A DNA stretch of 64,000 bases from Imperialibacter roseus. GTDB taxonomy: Bacteria; Bacteroidota; Bacteroidia; Cytophagales; Cyclobacteriaceae. The number at the start of each line of letters is the position of its first letter. Position 1 is the first letter of the stretch. Below the pieces are notes generated by a model that was not told where the DNA came from, did no database searches, and saw only the letters and a program-made list of their open reading frames with translations. Positions 1 through 8,295 of this stretch are shown here, one piece after another. The translations under genes and the position numbers were made by a program. Where the stretch lies: positions 3,076,417-3,140,416 of the forward strand of contig NZ_CP136051.1 of the NCBI RefSeq assembly GCF_032999765.1. The letters run 5' to 3'.

Positions 1-102
1 GTCTCATTCAATATCTGACTTTTTAAAGCCTAATAGACTAAACAATAATATAAAAAGGTAAAGTTCCTTTCTCTAATGTTCCCGCTTTTTTTTTGACAAA
101 TG

Positions 103-2253
103 TTAGTTGCTTGTTTCCTGGTTTCGCTCAGGCCGAGGTATCAAAACCTTTCTTGACAGTCTATATTTACCGGTTTTCTTGTCTACTTCAGTCAATTTTA
201 CCTTAATTTCCTCACCTACCTCGAGAATACCGTCTAGTTTTTCGATTTTCTCCCACTTGATTTCGGAGATATGTAGAAGGCCATCTTTGCCCGGCATAAA
301 CTCAACAAATGCACCAAATGGCATAATTGACTTCACTTTTCCATCGTACACTTCACCAACCACTGGCACGGCAACAATAGCGTTTACACGCTTCACGGCC
401 TTGTCCATCGACTCCTGGTCATTGGCAAAAATACTCACAACACCTCCAGTAGCAATTTCTTCAATGATAACAGTGGCCCCAGTTTCCTTTTGGATTTCCT
501 GAACAATTTTTCCTCCAGGCCCGATCACCGCACCGATCATTTCCCGTTCGATATTAATCCTCACGGATCTTGGCGCATGAGGTTTCAAATCTGCATTAGG
601 AACGGACAATGTCTTCTCAATTTCGTCCATGATGTGCAAACGACCAGCTTTTGCCTGATTAAGTGCCTCTTCAAGCACCTGATAGGAAAGTCCGTCAACC
701 TTGATGTCCATCTGGCAGGCAGTGATGCCATTGCGGGTTCCAGTCACTTTGAAGTCCATGTCGCCCAGGTGATCCTCGTCGCCAAGGATATCGGAAAGAA
801 TGGCATATTTGCCAGTTTTGCTATCAGAGATCATCCCCATAGCAATGCCTGTTACGGGCGCTTTGATTTTGATACCAGCGTCCATCAGGGCCAGCGTGCC
901 TGCACAAACGGTTGCCATTGACGAAGAACCGTTCGATTCCAGCACGTCAGACACAATGCGAATAGTGTAAGGGTTTTCTTCCTCAGGGGGCAAAACCTGC
1001 TTGAGGGCTCTCATGGCCAGGTTACCATGACCAACTTCTCTACGTCCGGGGCCTCTGTTAGGCTTTACTTCGCCAGTTGAAAACGCCGGGAAATTGTAGT
1101 GGAGTATAAACTTATTGAAGCCCTTCATCAAAGCGCTGTCAATCATCTGTTCATCCAGCTTGGTACCAAGTGTGACTGACGCAAGGGCCTGCGTTTCACC
1201 TCTTGTGAAAATAGCTGAACCGTGGGCTCCGGGCAGGTAGTTTACCTCACTCCAGATATATCTTATTTCGTCAAGATTACGTCCATCCAAGCGCTTTCTT
1301 GAGTCGAGAACAAAGTTACGAACGGCTTCCTTCTCAATGTCGTGATAGTATCTTTTGACGAGATCCTTGTCAATAGTTTCTTTCTGCTCCTCGGTAAACG
1401 ATTCTACATATTCGTCGACAATGGCAGCAAACTGCTCTTTGCGATCAGACTTAGAAGGCATCTGCTTGGCAGCAACTTTATAACATTTGTCATAAAGTTT
1501 TTCGTGCATGTCCTTTTTTAGGGCCTCATCGTTGTTTTCGTGATTGTAGGTGCGCTTCACAGTTTTTCCGGCAGCTGCTTCCAGCTCCTTCTGCACCTGG
1601 CAATGTATTTTAATTGTGTCGTGCGCAATTTTCAACGCTTCAAGCATTTCTGCCTCAGACACTTCCTTCGACTCGCCTTCCACCATCAGGATATTGTCGT
1701 AAGATGCTGCGACAACAAGGTCGAGTGTAGCAGTCTTAGCTTGTGCCGCTGTAGGGCTAATCACATACTGACCGTCAATTTTGGCTACCCTTACTTCAGA
1801 GATTGGTCCGCCAAAAGGAATATCGGAAACAGCCAGCGCCGATGAGGCGGCAAGAGCTGCCAAAGCATCGGGCATTACATCGTCACCTGCCGAAATCAAT
1901 GAAATAGCGATTTGCGTTTCTGCGTGGTAATCGTCAGGGAAAAGTGGACGAATGGCCCTGTCTACAAGTCTTGAAATGAGTATTTCGTAGTCTGACAGTC
2001 TACCTTCTCTTTTTAGAAAGCCGCCGGGTATTTTACCTGCCGCTGCAAATTTCTCCTGGTAGTCTACAGACATCGGAAGGAAATCCACTCCTTCTTTTGC
2101 GTCTTTGTTGGAAACTACTGTGGCCAGTAGCATTGTGTTGCCCATTTTGACCACCACTGAACCATCCGCTTGCTTAGCTAATTTTCCAGTCTCAATTGTA
2201 ATCTCTCTGCCGTCAGCAAGGGTTATGGTTTTTGTAATGACGCTTGGATACAT
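103..2253 (-). CDS. pnp: Polyribonucleotide nucleotidyltransferase (PNPase)
   Basis: A 716-residue protein of the usual PNPase length. PNPase is the phosphorolytic 3'-to-5' exoribonuclease of the cytosol that degrades mRNA and can add tails. The order is two RNase PH domains (about 5-230 and 320-550) split by an alpha-helical linker, then a KH domain (about 560-620, GxxG loop in IGPGGK) and a C-terminal S1 domain (about 625-700, starting [10 protein letters not shown]). The second PH domain keeps the [11 protein letters not shown] and QMDIKVDG block that holds the catalytic aspartates. The gene lies directly downstream of rpsO, the same order as in many bacteria, but a hairpin plus T-run separates the two, so pnp expression probably relies on read-through or its own promoter. 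Nothing looks damaged. Confidence 0.98.
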   Translation of the reverse strand: MYPSVITKTITLADGREITIETGKLAKQADGSVVVKMGNTMLLATVVSNKDAKEGVDFLPMSVDYQEKFAAAGKIPGGFLKREGRLSDYEILISRLVDRAIRPLFPDDYHAETQIAISLISAGDDVMPDALAALAASSALAVSDIPFGGPISEVRVAKIDGQYVISPTAAQAKTATLDLVVAASYDNILMVEGESKEVSEAEMLEALKIAHDTIKIHCQVQKELEAAAGKTVKRTYNHENNDEALKKDMHEKLYDKCYKVAAKQMPSKSDRKEQFAAIVDEYVESFTEEQKETIDKDLVKRYYHDIEKEAVRNFVLDSRKRLDGRNLDEIRYIWSEVNYLPGAHGSAIFTRGETQALASVTLGTKLDEQMIDSALMKGFNKFILHYNFPAFSTGEVKPNRGPGRREVGHGNLAMRALKQVLPPEEENPYTIRIVSDVLESNGSSSMATVCAGTLALMDAGIKIKAPVTGIAMGMISDSKTGKYAILSDILGDEDHLGDMDFKVTGTRNGITACQMDIKVDGLSYQVLEEALNQAKAGRLHIMDEIEKTLSVPNADLKPHAPRSVRINIEREMIGAVIGPGGKIVQEIQKETGATVIIEEIATGGVVSIFANDQESMDKAVKRVNAIVAVPVVGEVYDGKVKSIMPFGAFVEFMPGKDGLLHISEIKWEKIEKLDGILEVGEEIKVKLTEVDKKTGKYRLSRKVLIPRPERNQETSN

Positions 2254-2320
2254 AAATATTAGTTAACGTATAAAAAGTAAATCAAATTTTAATTTCGATT
2301 GTTTCAGATAAGGGGAAAAT

Positions 2321-2353
2321 AAAAAGAGGGAATCCGTTTTATGAATCCCCTCC
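2321..2353 (-). terminator. Rho-independent terminator after rpsO
   Basis: Read on the minus strand, a 10-bp stem (with two G-U pairs) closes a 7-nt AU-rich loop and is followed directly by TTTTTATTTT. It sits between the rpsO stop and the pnp start, so it would limit co-transcription of pnp with rpsO. This is seen in the sequence; its efficiency is inferred. Confidence 0.6.
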
Positions 2354-2362
2354 CTGAACTTT

Positions 2363-2638
2363 TTACTTTCTGAGATTCAGTTCAGCTACAATTGCTCTAT
2401 ACCTCGTAATGTCTACCTTAACCAGGTAATCCAATAATCTTCTTCTTTTACCTACCAGCTTCAACAGCCCCAAACGAGAAGAGTGATCCTTCTTGTTGAT
2501 TTTGAGGTGTTCTGTAAGGTGATTGATGCGGAAGGTGAATAATGAAATCTGAGACTCCGGTGAACCGGTATCTGTCTTAGATTTTAACCGACCATGATTC
2601 TCGAAGAGCTCTTGCTTCTTGTCTGTTGATAAATACAT
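2363..2638 (-). CDS. rpsO: 30S ribosomal protein S15
   Basis: A 91-residue protein of standard S15 length. S15 is a primary 16S rRNA-binding protein that nucleates the platform of the small subunit. It carries the family block [13 protein letters not shown] followed by the [16 protein letters not shown] segment and the KRRRLLDYL motif near the C terminus. It is expressed from a recognisable promoter at about 2679-2711 and ends in a hairpin terminator. Adjacent pnp keeps the widespread rpsO-pnp order. In E. coli S15 represses its own translation through its leader; I cannot see whether the short leader here does the same. Confidence 0.98.
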   Translation of the reverse strand: MYLSTDKKQELFENHGRLKSKTDTGSPESQISLFTFRINHLTEHLKINKKDHSSRLGLLKLVGKRRRLLDYLVKVDITRYRAIVAELNLRK

Positions 2639-2678
2639 GCTTAGCTTAAAATAAATTGTATGAATTGAAATTAATGTG

Positions 2679-2711
2679 CAAAGGTAGAGAGAAGCTTATT
2701 GAAATACAAAA
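2679..2711 (-). promoter_or_regulatory. Bacteroidota-type promoter of rpsO
   Basis: On the minus strand a perfect -7 element TACCTTTG (2679-2686) lies 20 nt downstream of a TTTTG -33 element (2707-2711). This matches the Bacteroidota housekeeping sigma consensus (TTTG, about 19-21 nt, TAnnTTTG). The predicted start near 2673 leaves a leader of about 35 nt before rpsO. Confidence 0.65.
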
Positions 2712-2736
2712 CTCTGTATAAAATATCCTGACAGGA

Positions 2737-4476
2737 TTATTCTCCTTCCGATTGATCTGATAAGGCTTTTTCTGTTGGCGAACCCTGGCGTTTCTTCTGC
2801 ACAAAGTCGGCCCATTTCTTCTTTAACCGATCCATGAACATAAGGTAAACATCGGCATCGAAAAGCCGTGAATCGTTGCGGGCCTGCCGGAGGAAAAATG
2901 CTCCGAAGGGCAACAGCACCATATTGGGCATCCAGGCGGCGACAGCGCCATCGAGCAAGCCTTCCCTGGCGTACTTTTCGCTCATGATGCTCACTACGTA
3001 GAATATAATGAAAAACCCAATGGACAGAATCACTGGCAAGCCAAAACCTCCTTTTTTGATGATGGAGCCTAATGGAGCCCCAATGAAAAACATGACCAGG
3101 CAGCTAAAGGCCAGAGCTACCTTTTTGTGCTTTTCGATAATGTGGCGATAAATTTCCGAGTTGAGGTTTTCTATTCTGGTAGCCTGATTAGCGAGGTTAG
3201 TCTTTATGTACCTGGCCTTTACCAGGGCGTCATTGACTGCCCGGGTTCTTCTGCTATTGTCGGCAAAATATTTTTCGAAAGTAATTGTATCTCTTGCTGC
3301 CTTTTTTCTTTGTAATACCAATTCCTTGGCTGCTCTAATACTATCTGCCTTCGCCTGCTCGTTAGTTTTGGCCTGAGTCTTCGCCAGCGCTTCAACGGCG
3401 GACTCTCTCGTAATGCGGGGGGCAGCAGGGGTATTCCCTGTGTTTGGAGATAAAATACTGTCTTCTACAGTGATCTTTACCTCCCCCTGCGACACCGCTA
3501 CGGCCTCCCTTTCCTTGCTCGTGGCAGCCCTGATAGAGTCAATTTTCCTTTGTCTTCTTTCCTTCAGGTGGTAGTCGTACATTCCATCGGCATTATTGAG
3601 CAGATTGAGCCTGACTTCGCTGACCACGCCCTGCATAGAGTCAATGTCATGGGCAAGCTCGCCCATGTCTTTCATGAGTCTGTTGCCGGCAAAAAGCTCC
3701 TGTTTGGTACGGTTGAGGTCAAATGAAGCCAGACTGAGCACCATTTTCATTTGACTGAACTCGTTTCTTGCCAGGTCGTTCACCCCACCAAAACTGGCTG
3801 TTCTGTTAAATTCATTTTGCCTTGATTCCTGGTAAGAATTGCCATCATAGAGCTCAAAAACGAGGTAGCGGTCATTCAAGATGGTATACATTCTGCATGA
3901 ATCAGCCACAGTGACGCTATTATTGCCCATTTCTCTGGTGTGATCGTAAATGATCACGTCTTTCATCGACACACCATCAGGAAACTTCTGATTGACTTTG
4001 ATGCTATAGTTGGGAATGCCATTATAAAACTGACCTTCCCGGATATCCAGCGAAGGCTTTTTCTGCCTGATGTCATAAAGCAGGCTGTAGGCATTGATAT
4101 TGGCTTCGGGCACAATGAAGTTGTTGTTCATGAAGGCCAAAACCACTAAAAATAAGACAGCGATAAAAAGTGGCCTGAGGGTTCGAACCAGCGAAATACC
4201 TGCTGACTTGATGGCGGTTAGCTCGAAATGCTCTCCCAGGTTTCCAAAGGTCATAAGAGACGAGAGCAGTATCGCTAACGGCAAAGCCACCTGTGACATA
4301 TTGATGCTGAAGTAAAAGATAAGCTCGGCAAAAACGCTAAAACCGAGATCCTTTCCCACGAAATCGTCGAAGTACTTGAGCATATATTGCACAAGCAAAA
4401 TAAACACCACCACCAAAAAGGTGAGGAAGAAGGGGCCGAAAAATGATTTTAGTATAAGCTTATCAAGTTTCTTCAT
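2737..4476 (-). CDS. LptF/LptG family permease (YjgP/YjgQ)
   Basis: A 579-residue inner-membrane protein of the LptF/LptG family, the transmembrane half of the LptB2FG ABC exporter that pulls lipopolysaccharide out of the inner membrane. Three membrane segments lie near the N terminus (about 10-35, 50-80, 95-125) and three near the C terminus (about 455-545), the family topology. The cytoplasmic coupling motif EHFELTAIKSAGIS follows segment two. It is much longer than the roughly 360 residues usual in Proteobacteria because the periplasmic part (about 130-450) includes a charged, lysine- and alanine-rich stretch likely to be coiled coil; long versions are common in Bacteroidota. LptF and LptG cannot be told apart here. 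Confidence 0.92.
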   Translation of the reverse strand: MKKLDKLILKSFFGPFFLTFLVVVFILLVQYMLKYFDDFVGKDLGFSVFAELIFYFSINMSQVALPLAILLSSLMTFGNLGEHFELTAIKSAGISLVRTLRPLFIAVLFLVVLAFMNNNFIVPEANINAYSLLYDIRQKKPSLDIREGQFYNGIPNYSIKVNQKFPDGVSMKDVIIYDHTREMGNNSVTVADSCRMYTILNDRYLVFELYDGNSYQESRQNEFNRTASFGGVNDLARNEFSQMKMVLSLASFDLNRTKQELFAGNRLMKDMGELAHDIDSMQGVVSEVRLNLLNNADGMYDYHLKERRQRKIDSIRAATSKEREAVAVSQGEVKITVEDSILSPNTGNTPAAPRITRESAVEALAKTQAKTNEQAKADSIRAAKELVLQRKKAARDTITFEKYFADNSRRTRAVNDALVKARYIKTNLANQATRIENLNSEIYRHIIEKHKKVALAFSCLVMFFIGAPLGSIIKKGGFGLPVILSIGFFIIFYVVSIMSEKYAREGLLDGAVAAWMPNMVLLPFGAFFLRQARNDSRLFDADVYLMFMDRLKKKWADFVQKKRQGSPTEKALSDQSEGE

Positions 4477-4555
4477 GCCTGCGGAAAAGTGCTTTGCAGA
4501 TTAAGGTGCGAGCAACACCTGTTAATTAACCGCAAAAGTAGGCAAAAAGTATTCC

Positions 4556-4945
4556 TTAACCACCGACTATTTCTTTTAGCGTGTGGATCATTGATTCCCA
4601 AAGATCTTCCAATTCTTCAAGATCATCCATGTCAGAATAGTCGGTGATCTTGAGGTAGGTTGACTGCGTCATTTCGTTTTCCTCGAGCTTCAGCTCTACG
4701 TAATTGGGGTCGTCATTGTCTTCAGTGCCTTCAAAAACGAACTTAACAAGGCTATTGGCTCGGTGTGAAGTCATCTTAGCTTTGTTTTTCTCCCCGTCCC
4801 AAATGAATATGTAGTCCTTGTCTTCGTTGATGTTTACATCGTCGGCAAACCACTGCGCCAACCCACTCGCTGAACTCACATATGGAAAAAGCATTTTTTT
4901 CGATGCCCTGAATTCAAACTCTGCTATATACTTGTAGTTACCCAT
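4556..4945 (-). CDS. START-like domain protein (SRPBCC fold)
   Basis: A small acidic protein of about 129 residues resembling the START-like/SRPBCC proteins conserved in Bacteroidota. Visible marks are the N-terminal beta strand YIAEFEFRASKKMLF, the SSASGLAQWFADDV segment and a C-terminal helix after WESMIHTLKEI. The helix-grip fold usually binds a hydrophobic ligand; no ligand can be named. I chose the ATG at 4945 (start MGNYKY) because family members begin just before the first strand; an ATG at 4960 adds five residues. No signal peptide is present, so it is cytosolic. Confidence 0.8.
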   Translation of the reverse strand: MGNYKYIAEFEFRASKKMLFPYVSSASGLAQWFADDVNINEDKDYIFIWDGEKNKAKMTSHRANSLVKFVFEGTEDNDDPNYVELKLEENEMTQSTYLKITDYSDMDDLEELEDLWESMIHTLKEIVGG

Positions 4946-5136
4946 ATCGAACTTCTTCAAAAGTGCCTTAATGTATTAAAAATAAAATTGAAGTGAACAT
5001 AATTTATTTTTTAATAGCCAAATGAGGTGCTTAAGTACTGCGATTCGAACCAACCAGAGGGTCTTTCAATCTTATCGATATGTTCTTCCCCAATAAAAGT
5101 TGAAGATTATGGTTGGCAATTAGAAAACAATCTTCA

Positions 5137-5144
5137 TACATTTG
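5137..5144 (+). promoter_or_regulatory. -7 promoter element of the tRNA-Met locus
   Basis: TACATTTG at 5137-5144 matches TAnnTTTG, with TTGG at 5113-5116 about 20 nt upstream as -33. It drives towards the broken first tRNA copy and, by read-through, the intact copy at 5281. A 6-bp hairpin (5147-5162) follows at once and would lie at the 5' end of the transcript. Confidence 0.5.
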
Positions 5145-5168
5145 CACTCCCATTTTTGGGAGATTAAT

Positions 5169-5257
5169 GGCGGGGTAGCTCAGATGACCTACCCGGCCGG
5201 GATAGAGCGCAGGATTCATATCCGCTAGCTAGCGGACGGAAGTTTGATACTGTGAAG
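5169..5257 (+). pseudogene. Broken tRNA-Met copy with two palindromic inserts
   Basis: The first 18 bases (5169-5186) are identical to the start of the intact tRNA at 5281, and TAGAGCGCAGGATTCAT follows, identical through the CAT anticodon. About 15 bases containing the palindrome CCCGGCCGGG interrupt the D-loop. Immediately 3' of the anticodon a second palindrome, TCCGCTAGCTAGCGGA (5221-5236), replaces the rest of the anticodon arm and variable loop. A diverged T-arm can still be aligned (GGAAGTTTGATACTGT against GGCAGTTCGATCCTGC). It cannot fold as a tRNA. It lies between the predicted promoter and the intact gene. Confidence 0.75.
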
Positions 5258-5280
5258 AAGATATTTGAAGTAATTGATTT

Positions 5281-5354
5281 GGCGGGGTAGCTCAGATGGT
5301 TAGAGCGCAGGATTCATAACCCTGAGGTCGGCAGTTCGATCCTGCTCCCCGCTA
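5281..5354 (+). tRNA. tRNA-Met (anticodon CAT)
   Basis: A full cloverleaf can be drawn. The acceptor stem GGCGGGG pairs with CCCCGCT (one G-U), the D-stem is GCTC/GAGC, the anticodon loop is TTCATAA with CAT, and the T-stem is GGCAG/CTGCT around TTCGATC. The discriminator is A and a full CCA is not encoded (CAG follows). Long identical stretches at 5169 and 5719 are broken copies. Elongator tRNA-Met is the likely identity. A tRNA-Ile2 read through lysidine at the same CAT anticodon cannot be fully excluded. It lacks an unpaired C1 and three G-C pairs flanking the anticodon loop, so it is not the initiator. Confidence 0.95.
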
Positions 5355-5417
5355 CAGTAAGAAAGCAGCTCAAAAGGCTGCTTTTCCTTTTTCGACTATG
5401 TTCACCGTTTACGCACT
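5339..5417 (+). repeat. 79-bp direct repeat, copy 1 (tRNA 3' end + terminator + nuclease start)
   Basis: These 79 bases are identical to 5719-5797, 380 bp downstream. The repeat covers the tRNA T-arm and acceptor end, the terminator, and the first codons of the GIY-YIG gene, up to GCACT. Confidence 0.95.
5362..5393 (+). terminator. Terminator of the tRNA-Met gene
   Basis: An 8-bp stem AAAGCAGC/GCTGCTTT with a short A-rich loop is followed by a T-rich tail (TTTTCCTTTTT). It lies 8 nt after the tRNA and just before the GIY-YIG start codon. An identical copy is at 5742-5773. Confidence 0.7.
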
Positions 5418-5655
5418 ACATAGCGCCAAATTCAATAAGATTTATATCGGCTACTCATCCGATATGGAGAATCGACTAGATGCCCACAACATCTATCAAA
5501 CCAAAGGCTATACTTTCCGGTATCGTCCATGGGTTGTAGTTTATACAGAATCCTACCCGACAAAAAAAGAGGCGATGATCAGGGAGAGGCAACTTAAGTC
5601 GGCGAAAGGAAGAGAATTCATTTGGAACTTAATCAACTACAGGCAAGATGATTAG
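5398..5655 (+). CDS. GIY-YIG nuclease family protein (small, UvrC-N-like)
   Basis: An 85-residue protein that is essentially one GIY-YIG catalytic domain. The two beta-strand signatures are VYALHS (GIY position) and IYIGYS (YIG position), the catalytic arginine is in MENRLDAHN, and the metal-binding glutamate is in PTKKEAMIRERQLK. Single-domain members are structure-selective or homing-type DNA nucleases of unclear role and are often annotated as excinuclease C-like. It starts 44 nt after the tRNA. Its last codons and TAG stop lie inside a degenerate tRNA D-arm (GATGATTAGAGC against GATGGTTAGAGC). It therefore sits between two tRNA copies, and its first codons are repeated at 5778. Confidence 0.9.
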   Translation: MFTVYALHSAKFNKIYIGYSSDMENRLDAHNIYQTKGYTFRYRPWVVVYTESYPTKKEAMIRERQLKSAKGREFIWNLINYRQDD

Positions 5656-5734
5656 AGCACAGCGTTCCTTCCGCCAGTAGTCGGACAAATGATCCGCCGG
5701 TTGGCGGACGGCCAGTGAATCCTGCTCCCCGCTA
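5645..5734 (+). pseudogene. Second broken tRNA-Met copy with palindromic insert
   Basis: It begins with a diverged D-arm and anticodon stem (about 18 of 24 bases match the intact gene), overlapping the end of the GIY-YIG gene. The anticodon loop and variable region are replaced by two palindromes, an imperfect TCCGCC(AGTA)GTCGGA and a TCCGCC/GGCGGA stem (5693-5708). It then rejoins the tRNA exactly from the T-arm (5719) to the acceptor end (5734). No anticodon remains, so it is not functional. Confidence 0.75.
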
Positions 5735-5797
5735 CAGTAAGAAAGCAGCTCAAAAGGCTGCTTTTCCTTTTTCGACTATGTTCACCGTTTACGCACT
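5719..5797 (+). repeat. 79-bp direct repeat, copy 2
   Basis: Identical to 5339-5417. After GCACT at 5797 the sequence leaves the GIY-YIG gene completely, so this copy holds only the tRNA 3' end, terminator and about 7 codons of a second nuclease start. Confidence 0.95.
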
Positions 5798-6141
5798 CCC
5801 TCCTCATGCTTTAGGATCAATCTGTATTTCTGAGGGGATTGATTTTTGGCATGGTTATTTTGTGCTTGCATAAAAAAGCAAAAGATCCAAGCCTATCCGA
5901 CTGGAGAAGCCCGACCGGGCGAGACGCATTGAGCCAGTTTTACTTTTTTATTGCCGCCTATTTACTGCATCGAATAACTTTCCCTTTGAGTTTTATCGTT
6001 CAGGTTTTCCGCTTGATCCATGCGTTGTTGGTTCCGAAAATATATTTGACATCAGTTGATGACTTGAGCATATTCGCTAAATATCGTTAAGGTTTAATTG
6101 CATATTTTTACCAACGCCTATAGCTACTTAAACTTATTCTA
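5798..6141 (+). other. Intergenic stretch, no gene seen
   Basis: About 340 bases between the tRNA repeat unit and the MFS gene. An open frame at 5839-6090 has no recognisable protein character. A short GCCCG-ACCG-GGCG-type hairpin lies near 5909. No promoter of the TAnnTTTG type was found before the MFS gene. Confidence 0.6.
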
Positions 6142-7380
6142 ATGAAGGATTCACCTACTAAAACTACTGTTAAGCAGCTTCTAAGTATTCCCGTAATGGT
6201 GGCTGCACTGGGGTACCTTGTCGATATGTATGATCTATTCTTGTTTAGCATCGTTAGGGTGCCAAGTTTAAAGTCGCTTGGTCTTACAGATGAACAGGTG
6301 TTGAGTGATGGAATTCTACTGCTGAACCTGCAGATGGTGGGGATGCTCATTGGCGGGTTGTTTTGGGGTGTGCTTGGCGACAAAAAAGGAAGGTTGTCTG
6401 TTCTGTTCGGGTCCATTTTAATTTATTCGATTGCCAATATTGGAAATGGGCTGGTGACAACTATTGAGCAGTATGCCGTGCTAAGGTTTATTGCAGGATT
6501 CGGTCTTGCCGGCGAATTGGGAGTGGGAATTACTTTGGTCGTAGAAATCCTCCCTAAGAATATTCGGGGTTATGGAACGACATTAGTAGCTACTATGGGC
6601 GTTTTTGGCGCATTGCTTGCCTTTTTGATTGTCCAGTTTTTTGAGTGGCGAGTTTCCTATTTTATCGGAGGTGGACTTGGGCTGTTGCTCATGGCATTAA
6701 GATTAAAAGTTTTTGAATCTGGTATCTTCCTGCAATTAAAACAGCAAAACGTCAGGCGGGGAGACATACGTATGCTGTTCAATAATAAAGCGAGATTCTT
6801 AAAATATATGACCAGCATTGTTGCTGGCATGCCTATATGGTTTGTGGTCGGCATCCTGATTACCTTCTCTCCTGAAATTGGCAGAGCGATGCGCCTTGGC
6901 CAACCAATTGATGCGGGACAGGCAGTGCTTTTTGCGTTTGCGGCACAGGTGGCGGGCAATCTGGCAAGTGGTTTTCTCAGTCAATATTTACAAAACAGAA
7001 GACAGGTGATTTTTTCGTTCATGCTGGGCTCATTTTTTCTGACAGTTATCCTCCTATTAGCACCTTTCTCAAGCACAACTCTGTTCTACCTGCTATGTGG
7101 TTGCCTGGGCTTTTTCAGCGGCTATTGGACACTTTTCATCACTGTGGCAGCCGAGCTGTTTGGCTCCAATCTGCGTGCAACCGTGGCTACCACCGCCCCT
7201 AACTTTGTGAGGGGAACGATCATTCCACTCACCTCTATTTTCCTGGTAATGAAAGGCTATATCGGAACCATTAACAGTGCCCTGGTTACCGGAGTTCTCA
7301 CTTATTTAGCAGGCATGATAGCACTTTACTATCTGGAAGAAACCTTTAAGAAAGACATGAGCTTTGTCGAAGAAGCCTGA
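6142..7380 (+). CDS. MFS transporter
   Basis: A 412-residue major facilitator with about 12 membrane segments in two halves and a central loop around residues 190-220. The family signature between segments 2 and 3 is present as GVLGDKKGRLSVLFG (about 93-107), followed by the charged/glycine segment-4 region RFIAGFGLAGELG. That pattern resembles the sugar/organic acid:proton symporter branch of MFS, but the substrate cannot be read from the sequence. The following GNAT gene starts one base after its stop, so the two are almost certainly one transcription unit. Confidence 0.88.
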   Translation: MKDSPTKTTVKQLLSIPVMVAALGYLVDMYDLFLFSIVRVPSLKSLGLTDEQVLSDGILLLNLQMVGMLIGGLFWGVLGDKKGRLSVLFGSILIYSIANIGNGLVTTIEQYAVLRFIAGFGLAGELGVGITLVVEILPKNIRGYGTTLVATMGVFGALLAFLIVQFFEWRVSYFIGGGLGLLLMALRLKVFESGIFLQLKQQNVRRGDIRMLFNNKARFLKYMTSIVAGMPIWFVVGILITFSPEIGRAMRLGQPIDAGQAVLFAFAAQVAGNLASGFLSQYLQNRRQVIFSFMLGSFFLTVILLLAPFSSTTLFYLLCGCLGFFSGYWTLFITVAAELFGSNLRATVATTAPNFVRGTIIPLTSIFLVMKGYIGTINSALVTGVLTYLAGMIALYYLEETFKKDMSFVEEA

Positions 7381-7381
7381 T

Positions 7382-8245
7382 ATGAGTAAAAGTGATTTCA
7401 TATTGCGGCCGCTGAAATTGAACGATATCAGTGCAGCAATGAACTTATCAACTGCTGAAGGCTGGAACCAAACAGAAAACGATTGGGCACTGCTTATTAA
7501 GGAGAGTGAAGGCACTTGTGTGCTGGCAGAGCATGATTCAAAAGTTATTGGCACCACCACGGCTATCAACTATTCACGCCAGCTAGCGTGGATTGGTATG
7601 GTGCTGGTCGATAAATCGTACCGTGGCCAGGGGGTAAGCAAAGCTTTGCTCGACCATGTTTTCAAGAACACAAGCGACATATCGATCAAACTGGATGCTA
7701 CTCCCGATGGGCAGCAGGTGTATCGACGGTTTGACTTCAAAGACGAGTACCTTATCGACAGAATGGTGAATGTATCGTTGGCTAATTTTGCGTCATTCGA
7801 CAACAGCGGCATAGAACCAGAGCCAGTGAAGCCCGAGAATATCAAAGAGATTGTTGCTTTTGATGCTGCTGTTTTCGGCACAAAAAGAGAGCAGCTCATT
7901 ACCTCACTTGTAAAGGAATATCCAGGTAAGGCATGGATGGTAAGGCATAACAATCGGGTGACCGGGTTTGTGCTGGGAAGAGATGGCAGTAAATACCATC
8001 ATGTGGGGCCGGTTTCTGCCTCAACTATTGAGGACGCTCAGGCCCTCATTGCAAAATCGGTCGGGGTGCTGATCCAAAAACCCGTGGTGGTAGATGTGTT
8101 GCAAGACAAGCAAGCTTTGATTGCTTCGTTAAAATCGCTGGGATTCACCAAACAAAGGCACTTTGTGAGAATGTACAAGGGCGAGAATCATTTCCCAGGC
8201 ATTACCGGGCATTACTACTGCATCTGCGGCCCTGAATTTGGCTAG
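7382..8245 (+). CDS. GNAT family N-acetyltransferase (two-domain)
   Basis: A 287-residue cytosolic protein. The N-terminal half (about 5-140) is a GNAT domain, with the acetyl-CoA pyrophosphate loop in RGQGVSKALLDHVF and the preceding strand AWIGMVLVDKSYR. The C-terminal half (about 145-285) resembles a second, degenerate GNAT-like domain (PGKAWMVRHNNRVTGFVLGRDG), as in the YitH/HPA-type double-GNAT proteins. The acyl acceptor is unknown. I use the ATG at 7382, one base after the MFS stop; an in-frame TTG at 7364 would overlap the MFS gene and adds six residues. Confidence 0.88.
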   Translation: MSKSDFILRPLKLNDISAAMNLSTAEGWNQTENDWALLIKESEGTCVLAEHDSKVIGTTTAINYSRQLAWIGMVLVDKSYRGQGVSKALLDHVFKNTSDISIKLDATPDGQQVYRRFDFKDEYLIDRMVNVSLANFASFDNSGIEPEPVKPENIKEIVAFDAAVFGTKREQLITSLVKEYPGKAWMVRHNNRVTGFVLGRDGSKYHHVGPVSASTIEDAQALIAKSVGVLIQKPVVVDVLQDKQALIASLKSLGFTKQRHFVRMYKGENHFPGITGHYYCICGPEFG

Positions 8246-8295
8246 CCCACTTATTAAACCCGGGTCCTAAACCGGTTTGGGAGAACTATTGAGAA

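Noticed and set aside
5031-5219. Minus-strand open frame of 62 codons over the tRNA promoter and the first broken tRNA copy
   Set aside because: It is the complement of tRNA and promoter sequence and has no protein family character.
5839-6090. Plus-strand open frame of 83 codons after the tRNA repeat unit
   Set aside because: Low-complexity and palindromic DNA, no recognisable motif, no start context; more likely non-coding.
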